The translations under genes and the position numbers were made by a program. The notes under the pieces are model-generated. The model searched no databases, was not told the origin of the DNA, and saw nothing but the letters and a program-made list of their open reading frames with translations. A DNA stretch of 44,196 nucleotides from the NCBI RefSeq assembly GCF_021129175.1, contig NZ_JAJOHV010000084.1, positions 1-44,196 on the forward strand, given 5' to 3'. This stretch comes from Chromobacterium piscinae (GTDB lineage: Bacteria > Pseudomonadota > Gammaproteobacteria > Burkholderiales > Chromobacteriaceae). This document shows, piece by piece, positions 17,790 to 24,959 of this stretch; within the stretch, counting starts at the first letter, position 1; every line of letters begins with the position of its first letter.

Positions 17790-18569
17790 TCAGCCGCCGT
17801 ACACGTCGAAGGAGAAGTACTTCTTCTCGATCTTCTTGTAGGTGCCATCCTTCAGCATGTCGGCGATCGCCTTGTCGATGCCGGCCTTCAGATCCTTGTC
17901 TTCCTTGCGCAGGCCGATGCCGGCGCCTTCTCCCAGGGTCTGCGGATCGACCAGGTCCTTGCCGGCGAAGGCGAAGCCCTTGCCCTCAGGCTTCTTCAGG
18001 AAGCCGATGTCGGCCTGCACCGCGTCCTGCAGCGAGGCGTCCAGGCGGCCCGCGGCCAGGTCGGCCAGCACCAGGGTCTGGTTCTGGTAGGGAACCACTT
18101 CCACGCCGGCCGGCGCCCAGTGCTTCTTGGCGTAGGCTTCCTGGATGGTGCCCTGCTCCACGCCCACGCGCTTGCCCTTCAGCGAGGCCGGGGTCGGCAT
18201 CAGGCCGGAGCCGGACTTGGCGACCATGCGGGTCGGGGTGTTGAACAGCTTGGCGGAGAAGGCGATTTCCTTCATCCGGGCTTCGGTCATCGACATCGAC
18301 GACAGCACGCCGTCGAACTTCTTGGCCTTCAGCGCCGGGATCATGCCGTCGAAATCGTTTTCCACCCACACGCACTTGGCTTTCATGCGTTTGCAGATTT
18401 CGTTGCCCAGATCGACGTCGAAACCCACCACCTGGCCGTTCGGCGCCTTGTACTCGAACGGCGCGTAGCTGGCGTCGACGCCGAAGCGGATTTCCTTCCA
18501 GTCTTTGGCGTAAGCCCCCAGGGATGCGGCCATCAGACCCACGGCCAGCGCAGCAAGTGCTTTCTTCAT
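17790..18569 (-). CDS. hisJ: Lysine/arginine/ornithine/histidine-binding periplasmic protein (HisJ/ArgT type)
   Basis: The 259-residue solute-binding protein has a signal peptide (MKKALAALAVGLMAASLGAYA). The mature start KEIRFGVDASYAPFEYKAPNG and GFDVDLGNEICKRM form the family signature. SSMSMTEARMKEIAFSAKLF and RVGVEQGTIQEAYAKKHW follow in the expected order. It captures basic amino acids in the periplasm and hands them to HisQM. It is first in the operon, with a good GAGAAGGAA site just before the ATG. It could equally be called ArgT; the two cannot be separated without ligand data. Confidence 0.88.
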   Translation of the reverse strand: MKKALAALAVGLMAASLGAYAKDWKEIRFGVDASYAPFEYKAPNGQVVGFDVDLGNEICKRMKAKCVWVENDFDGMIPALKAKKFDGVLSSMSMTEARMKEIAFSAKLFNTPTRMVAKSGSGLMPTPASLKGKRVGVEQGTIQEAYAKKHWAPAGVEVVPYQNQTLVLADLAAGRLDASLQDAVQADIGFLKKPEGKGFAFAGKDLVDPQTLGEGAGIGLRKEDKDLKAGIDKAIADMLKDGTYKKIEKKYFSFDVYGG

Positions 18570-18693
18570 TTCCTTCTCCTCATCAATCGTACTGCCTTGT
18601 TGGTATCCGGACGATGCCGGACTTTCTCTCCGGACCGATCCCGCTTGGCCCGCGCCGCCCGGTGCGGCCCCGGCCCAAGCGGCGGCTGCACCA

Positions 18694-18723
18694 GTTATAT
18701 AGTTAGAGTATTTCGTCTAGCAA
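18694..18723 (-). promoter_or_regulatory. Possible sigma-70 promoter for the hisJQMP operon
   Basis: On the minus strand TTGCTA is followed after 18 bases by TATAAC, in a locally AT-rich stretch about 125 bases upstream of the hisJ start. The -35 matches four of six and the -10 five of six positions. Confidence 0.4.
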
Positions 18724-19064
18724 GCCGGATTTCGCCGCTCCGCCGGCCGGGCCCCCGGCTGGCGGATGACAAAACCTGGCGCCTGGTCCCGGACCGGCTC
18801 CTCCCGCCTACGCCGTCGAAGCGGCTGGACAGGAAGGCGCGGCACGGCGCCGGCGGCTTTGTCGGCGGCTCTTCCCGGCTTCGGCTTCGACAAGCAGAAT
18901 TCATGCCACGGCCATCCAGAAGCCCTGGTCTTCCGCGCAATCTCCTGATGACAAAATACAACATCCAATCGACTTGGGAAGTAACGGCGCGTGAAAAGAT
19001 CGGTGTACAGCAAAGCGACATTAATTGCCGAAAATCGGCCGAAACCCCGCACTTTGCCCAAGTG
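18724..19064. other. Long intergenic stretch between hisJ and obgE, no gene supported
   Basis: Together with 18570-18693 this is about 500 bases without a convincing gene. It holds a GC-rich hairpin at 18740-18765 and a more AT-rich segment near 18950-19030. Several overlapping frames are open on both strands, but none has a ribosome site or a family pattern. It may contain the long leader of hisJ. Confidence 0.5.
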
Positions 19065-19102
19065 GAATAAAAAAGCGGGCTGGATATGCATCCAGCCCGC
19101 TT
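19065..19102 (-). terminator. Terminator of obgE
   Basis: A perfect 13-bp stem (19073-19085 with 19090-19102) with a 4-base loop ends on the minus strand in TTTTTATT, 28 bases past the obgE stop. Confidence 0.92.
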
Positions 19103-19130
19103 CTCATAGCAGTTAAATACTGCGATTTCG

Positions 19131-20405
<1,275 letters not shown>

Positions 20406-20417
20406 CTAGAAAGCGAA

Positions 20418-20693
20418 TTATTCGCCGTCTACACCGGTGTACGGAATCACGTTAACGGTCTTGCGCTGTTGCGCGCCCTTAACGGTGAATTCAACGTAGC
20501 CATCAACCTTGGCGAACAGGGTGTGATCCTTGCCCTGACCAACGTTTTCACCAGCGTGGAAGCGGGTGCCGCGCTGACGCACGATGATGGAACCAGCCGG
20601 AATCAGTTCGCTACCGTAAACCTTAACGCCCAGGCGTTTGGCTTCGGAGTCACGACCGTTGCGGGAGCTACCGCCTGCTTTTTTGTGTGCCAT
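20418..20693 (-). CDS. rpmA: 50S ribosomal protein L27
   Basis: The 91-residue protein starts [20 protein letters not shown], the invariant L27 N-terminus that reaches the peptidyl-transferase centre. The rest ([21 protein letters not shown], then [11 protein letters not shown]) is also canonical. It lies 12 bases behind rplU and is translated from the same message. There is no N-terminal extension needing Prp cleavage, as expected outside Firmicutes. Confidence 0.98.
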   Translation of the reverse strand: MAHKKAGGSSRNGRDSEAKRLGVKVYGSELIPAGSIIVRQRGTRFHAGENVGQGKDHTLFAKVDGYVEFTVKGAQQRKTVNVIPYTGVDGE

Positions 20694-20705
20694 GACTGTT
20701 TATCC

Positions 20706-21017
20706 TTACTTCGAAATCGCGTCGATGCGGATTTCGGTGTAGTTCTGACGATGACCCTGGTGTTTCTGGTAGTGCTTACGACGACGCATCTTGAAGATGC
20801 GGATCTTATCGCCACGACCGTGGGAAACAACGGTAGCCTTAACAGTGGCGCCAGCAATCATCGGCGCGCCAACCACAACCTGTTCACCGTCAGCAATCAT
20901 CAGCACTTCTTCAAGTACGATCTGGCTGTCGACGTCTGCAGGTATCTGTTCTACTTTGAGTTTTTCACCGATGGCAACTTTGTACTGCTTGCCGCCGGTT
21001 TTTATGACCGCATACAT
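20706..21017 (-). CDS. rplU: 50S ribosomal protein L21
   Basis: The 103-residue protein begins [14 protein letters not shown], the standard L21 start, and ends with the basic RNA-binding segment [25 protein letters not shown]21 binds 23S rRNA in the large subunit. ATG 21017 is used: GGAG lies nine bases upstream, and further in-frame ATGs upstream would add unrelated residues. First gene of the rplU-rpmA operon, divergent from ispB. Confidence 0.98.
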   Translation of the reverse strand: MYAVIKTGGKQYKVAIGEKLKVEQIPADVDSQIVLEEVLMIADGEQVVVGAPMIAGATVKATVVSHGRGDKIRIFKMRRRKHYQKHQGHRQNYTEIRIDAISK

Positions 21018-21211
21018 TCGCATGAGCTCCTGATAAATGAATCCCCCCACGCCTAATGCGCAGGGAACGCGAGACTATACGGGCCGCCCGCCAACTTGTC
21101 AATGATTTCATCGACTTAAGCGGCAAGCACGGCGGCATGGCGGGGGAATGGGCTTTTCTGGTAACATCCAGAGCTTTGGCGTAGCCCTCGCAACGATAAC
21201 TGGTTGAAAAC

Positions 21212-22180
21212 GTGTCCACCCCGCTTTTCCGAACCCTGATAGCCGACGACATGCAGACGGTAGACAGCGTGATCCGCGCCCGCCTGCACTCCGACGTCGT
21301 CCTGATCCGCCAGGTGGCGGAATACATCATCTCCGCCGGGGGCAAACGCCTGCGCCCCATCCTGACCCTGTTGTCGGGCCGCGCGCTGGGCTACCGGGGC
21401 GAGCACCTGTTTGAACTCTCCGCGATGATAGAGTTCATTCACACCGCCACCCTGCTGCACGACGACGTGGTGGACGAGTCCGACCTGCGCCGCGGCCGAA
21501 AGACCGCCAACGCGCTGTTCGGCAACGCCGCCAGCGTGCTGGTGGGCGACTTCCTCTACACCCGCGCGTTCCAGATGATGGTCACCACCCGCAACATGAC
21601 CATCCTGGAAGTGATGGCCGAGGCGACCAACATCATCGCCGAAGGCGAGGTGCTGCAACTCTTGAACATCGGCAACACCGACGTCAGCGAAGACGAATAC
21701 CTGAAGGTTATCCAGTACAAGACCGCCAAGCTGTTCGAAGCCGCCGCCCGCGTCGGCGCGCTGATCGCCGACGCTTCCGCCGAACAGGTGCAGGCGATGG
21801 CCGACTACGGCATGTACCTGGGCACCGCCTTCCAGATCATCGACGACGTGCTGGATTACAGCGGCGACGCCGACACCATCGGCAAGAGCCTGGGCGACGA
21901 CCTGGCCGAAGGCAAACCGACCCTGCCGCTGATCTACGCCATGCGCAACGGCAGCCCGGAAGCCTCCGCGCTGGTGCGCGACGCGCTGGAAAACGCCAAC
22001 CGCGACCGTTTCCACGATGTATTGAATGCGGTACAATCCTGCGGCGCGCTGGAATACGCCAAGAATGAAGCCGTAAAAATGGCCGAACAAGCCATTGCCT
22101 CCTTGCAGAACATTCCCGATTCGGAAGTCCGCCAGGCCCTGATCGAACTGGCCCGCCTATCGGTGGACCGCAGCGCCTGA
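21212..22180 (+). CDS. ispB: Octaprenyl (polyprenyl) diphosphate synthase
   Basis: The 322-residue trans-prenyltransferase makes the isoprenoid side chain of ubiquinone from farnesyl and isopentenyl diphosphates. Both Asp-rich motifs are present: DDVVD at residues 84-88 (in LLHDDVVDESDLRRG) and DDVLD at 211-215 (in FQIIDDVLDY). GGKRLRP at 43-49 binds substrate. The start is GTG 21212, the first codon giving the conserved N-terminal length. The position divergent from rplU-rpmA-obgE is common in proteobacteria. Chain length (C40) is inferred from family and context. The tRNA gene follows 22 bases after the stop. Confidence 0.95.
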   Translation: MSTPLFRTLIADDMQTVDSVIRARLHSDVVLIRQVAEYIISAGGKRLRPILTLLSGRALGYRGEHLFELSAMIEFIHTATLLHDDVVDESDLRRGRKTANALFGNAASVLVGDFLYTRAFQMMVTTRNMTILEVMAEATNIIAEGEVLQLLNIGNTDVSEDEYLKVIQYKTAKLFEAAARVGALIADASAEQVQAMADYGMYLGTAFQIIDDVLDYSGDADTIGKSLGDDLAEGKPTLPLIYAMRNGSPEASALVRDALENANRDRFHDVLNAVQSCGALEYAKNEAVKMAEQAIASLQNIPDSEVRQALIELARLSVDRSA

Positions 22181-22202
22181 CCGCGCCCCAGTTTTCAGTA
22201 GC

Positions 22203-22277
22203 GTCTCCGTAGTTAAATGGATATAACGGCCCCCTCCTAAGGGGCAGTTACAGGTTCGATTCCTGTCGGGGGCACCA
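22203..22277 (+). tRNA. tRNA-Arg (anticodon CCT)
   Basis: It folds as a full cloverleaf: acceptor stem gtctccg with cgggggc (two G-U pairs), a short D arm, a 5-bp anticodon stem gccc c/ggggc with loop ctcctaa giving anticodon CCT, a T stem acagg/cctgt with ttcgatt, and encoded CCA at 22275-22277. It reads AGG codons. tRNA-Arg genes are frequent integration sites, and a phage-type integrase remnant lies directly downstream. Confidence 0.95.
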
Positions 22278-22308
22278 CACCCAGTTCCAAAATTGTCCAA
22301 AGCGTTAC

Positions 22309-22346
22309 AAAAAAGCCGCATCCCACAAGGGTTTGCGGCTTTTTTT
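22309..22346. terminator. Terminator behind tRNA-Arg (bidirectional)
   Basis: aaaaaagccgca pairs with tgcggctttttt around a 13-base loop and ends in T7 on the + strand; the reverse direction has six T. It ends the tRNA transcript. Confidence 0.88.
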
Positions 22347-22349
22347 CAT

Positions 22350-22738
22350 CCAATCACTTCCACCACAGCCCGTTGTAAGCCAGCCAAGCTCACGGATGCC
22401 CAAGGACTCACCCTATGGGTCATGCCCAACGGATCCAAATATTGGCGCCTCAAGTACCGCTTTCTCGGAAAAGAGAAGCTCCTCGCTCTCGGCGTATATC
22501 CTGAAGTCTCTCTGAAAGAGGCCCGACTCAAACGCGACGAAGCGCGTCGCCTCCTCTCGGAAGGCATCGACCCAAGTGCCAAGCGGCAAGAAGACAAGCT
22601 GACCGCCCAAGTTGCTGCGGCAAACAACTTCGAAGCCATCGCCAAAGAATGGCATGCCAGAGAAAGCCATGAATGGAGCGCTGCTCACTCGGTACGGGTC
22701 ATGTCAGCGATGGCAACGCACATCTTTCCCTTTATCGG
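22350..22738 (+). pseudogene. Tyrosine integrase, N-terminal fragment (P4-type, DUF4102 arm-binding domain)
   Basis: The frame encodes the arm-type DNA-binding domain of P4-like integrases: KLTDAQGLTLWVMPNGSKYWRLKYRFLGKEKLLALGVYPEVSLKEARLKRDEARRLLSEGIDP, then the start of the core-binding domain (EWHARESHEWSAAHSVRVMSAMATHIFPFIG). It then runs into the left end of the IS element. The catalytic R-H-R-Y domain is absent; none of it appears on the far side of the IS. The N-terminus is also damaged: no ATG begins the normal start, and the usual RNAKP-type segment seems shortened (STTARCKPAK). A TTG at 22293 would read through the terminator and is not credible. Position directly behind tRNA-Arg is where such integrases normally sit. 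Confidence 0.88.
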
Positions 22739-23774
22739 GGCGCTGTTGCATAAATCCTGAACAGGGCGAGTTTCCCCTTTTCCCAAGCGGACTTATGCCA
22801 CCGCCACCGTGTATGGACGGCCCAGCATGCTGAAACGGTTCAAGATGGCAGCGCGTACTTGCAGCTCTGCCACTTGGCTATCGAAGCGACGGGCCGTCAC
22901 CCTTTCACCCAACCGTTTGAAGCAATGCATCTTGGTTTCCACCAGGCTGCGGCGATGGTAGCCGCTCCAACGCTTCCAGATCGCCCGGCCTAGTCGTTTG
23001 GTCGCCCGCAGGATCTCGTTGCGAGCCAGCACACCCAGCGAGTTTCCTTTCCATGGTTTCGCATTCTTGCGGGTCGGAATGCACCCGATCGCGCCCCGCG
23101 CGGCAATCGCCTCGTGGCATGCCTTGGTATCGAAAACCCCATCGCCGCTCACACAGGCTATCGGCTCATCTGCGGGGATTTGTGCCAAGAGCGAAGGCAG
23201 CATTTGCGCATCGCCCTGGCGGTTATCTGTCACCTCGATGGCGCGGATCTGCAGGGTTTCCGCATCGATGCCCAGATGCACCTTGCGCCACTGCCGGCGA
23301 TATTCCGCGCCATGCTTCTTGGTTTTCCACTCACCTTCGCCCAGCATCTTGATGCCGGTGCTATCCACCAGCAGATGCAGCGCGCCTGAACTTTTCTGAT
23401 AGGGAATTCTGACCTGCAGCGTCTGCTGCCGTCTGGACAACGTGCTGTAGTCGGGGGCGCCCCAGCCTAAGCCGGCCAGCTTGAGCAGACTTTGGATGAA
23501 ACCGATGGTCTGCCGCAAAGGCAGTCCAAACAGGTTCTTGATAGTCAAACAGAACTGAATAGCCACATCGCTATAGGTCTGCGCCCGTCCGCGTTTGCCA
23601 CGAGGAGCGGCCTGCCATGACATGCTCGTGTCCAGCCAAACGGACAGAGAGCCACGTTGGATCAGGGCTTGGTTGTAGGCGTTCCAGTTGGTCGTTCGAT
23701 AGCGTTTTGGAGCGGGCTTGGTCATGCCACTATCCTACCAAGCTGCGGTGGAGAAGGATTTGTGCAACAGCGCC
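22739..23774. mobile_element. IS5-family (IS903-like) insertion sequence, about 1036 bp
   Basis: The terminal inverted repeats are ggcgctgttgcataaatcct at 22739-22758 and its complement with one mismatch at 23755-23774. The single transposase gene lies on the minus strand. No matching direct repeat of 4 or 9 bases is visible in the flanks (left ...tttatcgg, right tgtctatgg...), which suggests an adjacent deletion or recombination after insertion. The element removed or capped the island integrase. Confidence 0.88.
22793..23725 (-). CDS. IS5-family transposase
   Basis: The 310-residue DDE transposase has Asp121 in LLVDSTGIK, Asp195 in SGDGVFDTK and Glu263 in RRSLVETKMHCFKRLGE, the Y-(2)-R-(3)-E-(6)-K arrangement of IS4/IS5-type enzymes. 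The N-terminal NWNAYNQALIQRGSLSVWLD and the phrase VTDNRQGDAQ are characteristic of the IS903 group. The frame is complete, so the element may still be active. It lies inside well-preserved terminal repeats and is transcribed against the defence operon. Confidence 0.95.
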   Translation of the reverse strand: MTKPAPKRYRTTNWNAYNQALIQRGSLSVWLDTSMSWQAAPRGKRGRAQTYSDVAIQFCLTIKNLFGLPLRQTIGFIQSLLKLAGLGWGAPDYSTLSRRQQTLQVRIPYQKSSGALHLLVDSTGIKMLGEGEWKTKKHGAEYRRQWRKVHLGIDAETLQIRAIEVTDNRQGDAQMLPSLLAQIPADEPIACVSGDGVFDTKACHEAIAARGAIGCIPTRKNAKPWKGNSLGVLARNEILRATKRLGRAIWKRWSGYHRRSLVETKMHCFKRLGERVTARRFDSQVAELQVRAAILNRFSMLGRPYTVAVA

Positions 23775-23852
23775 TGTCTATGGTACTTAAAAACCGATTG
23801 AGTGAATTAGTTCAATGGAATGACATGATCGAAAAGATGACATACTGGGCGC

Positions 23853-23885
23853 GCCATGGCAAAATGCCGTTGCATTGAAGCAACG
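23853..23885. promoter_or_regulatory. Cluster of palindromes upstream of the WYL regulator (candidate operator)
   Basis: Three small inverted repeats adjoin: gccatggc (23853-23860), ggca-aaa-tgcc (23858-23868) and cgttgc-6-gcaacg (23868-23885). They lie just before the ATG of a WYL-type regulator; BrxR/CapW-type homologues bind inverted repeats in their own promoters. Confidence 0.45.
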
Positions 23886-23898
23886 CGCTTACCCAATT

Positions 23899-24786
23899 AT
23901 GCCACTTTCGCCCGACTCCTTGAGTCAACTTACCCACAATCAGCGCCAGCGCCTGAGCTACTTGGAATTTTGCCTTTACTTTCTGGGTGAGGTGCGTCGA
24001 GCTGACATGATGGCGCGCTTTGACTGTGCGCCGGCAGTGGTAACGCGAGATATTGCACTGTACCGCCAGTTGGCTGCGGCCAACCTGGAGCTAGACCCGT
24101 CCACCAAAGCCTATTTGCTTGCACCCGGCTTTCATCCACTGTTTGAGCATCGCCTAGAGCAGGTAATGGCCGCGCTGATGCAGGGCGATCCCTACAGCAT
24201 AGAAAGCGTGGGTGGGGCTCTGTTGTCGTGCGACTATCCCGCGCTGCTCAACCGTCCATCACTGACCATCTTGGCTGCAGTCAGCAGGGCGATACGTCTG
24301 CGGCGCTTGTTGAAAGTGCGCTACCACTCTGCCTACAGCGGCGAGCAGGAACGGGTGATTGCGCCACATGCATTGGTAGATAGCGGCCTGCGCTGGCACG
24401 TACGCGCTTACGACCAGTTGCGGCAGCGCTTTATCGACCTAGTGCTTACCCGCATGTTGGCCGTTGAGGTGCAAAATGAGGCCCCCGATCCACAGCAACA
24501 AGCTGAGTGCGATCAGCAATGGCAGCACACCATCACCCTGCAACTGGTGCCACACCCCAAATTACCCGACCCCACCATCGCCACGCTGGATTACGACATG
24601 CGCGACGGCATGCTGTTGCTTACGGTGCGTGCAGCCAATGCCGGCTATTTGCTGCGGCGCTGGTTTGTCGATTGCTCTGCCAATGCCAGTATGGATGATC
24701 CGGCATGTAGGCTTTGGCTAAAGAATAGTCAGTCTATCCAGGGAGCTCAGAGCATGGCAATGGCACCTGGCTACGAGGAAGAGTAG
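23899..24786 (+). CDS. WYL-domain transcriptional regulator (BrxR/CapW-like)
   Basis: The 295-residue protein has an N-terminal winged helix-turn-helix (about residues 15-75, with RRADMMARFDCAPAVVTRDIALYRQ as the recognition part). A WYL domain follows at about 133-190 (VRYHSAYSGEQERVIAPHALVDSGLRWHVRAYD, then FIDLVLTRM), then a C-terminal WCX-like region. Such proteins repress defence operons (BREX, CBASS and others) and are thought to sense a nucleic-acid or nucleotide signal through the WYL pocket. I chose ATG 23899 because the alternative TTG at 23875 lies inside a palindrome that is probably its operator. It precedes the helicase gene by 173 bases, so it may autoregulate and control the whole operon. 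Confidence 0.88.
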   Translation: MPLSPDSLSQLTHNQRQRLSYLEFCLYFLGEVRRADMMARFDCAPAVVTRDIALYRQLAAANLELDPSTKAYLLAPGFHPLFEHRLEQVMAALMQGDPYSIESVGGALLSCDYPALLNRPSLTILAAVSRAIRLRRLLKVRYHSAYSGEQERVIAPHALVDSGLRWHVRAYDQLRQRFIDLVLTRMLAVEVQNEAPDPQQQAECDQQWQHTITLQLVPHPKLPDPTIATLDYDMRDGMLLLTVRAANAGYLLRRWFVDCSANASMDDPACRLWLKNSQSIQGAQSMAMAPGYEEE

Positions 24787-24908
24787 ATGCCAAACAAGGC
24801 AAGGTCACAGTGCAGTGATGATGGGCAAGAGCACTATGTACAGAGCCATGCAGTCGCCGCCTCAAAAGGAATGCAGAGGGCGGCTAGCCAGTGTCAGAAG
24901 AACAGTCA

Positions 24909-24931
24909 CGTGCTGCCTGCAAAGCAGCACG
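24909..24931 (+). promoter_or_regulatory. Hairpin in the leader of the SNF2 helicase gene
   Basis: cgtgctgc pairs with gcagcacg around a 7-base loop, 29 bases before the helicase ATG. It has no T-run. It could affect translation or mark a processing site between the regulator and effector genes. Confidence 0.4.
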
Positions 24932-24959
24932 CAACAACAGCAGTAGTAAGGGAAAGTGA

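Noticed and set aside
22293-22349. TTG start that would lengthen the integrase fragment
   Set aside because: It would begin inside the tRNA-proximal region and read straight through a strong terminator; the encoded residues do not resemble an integrase N-terminus.
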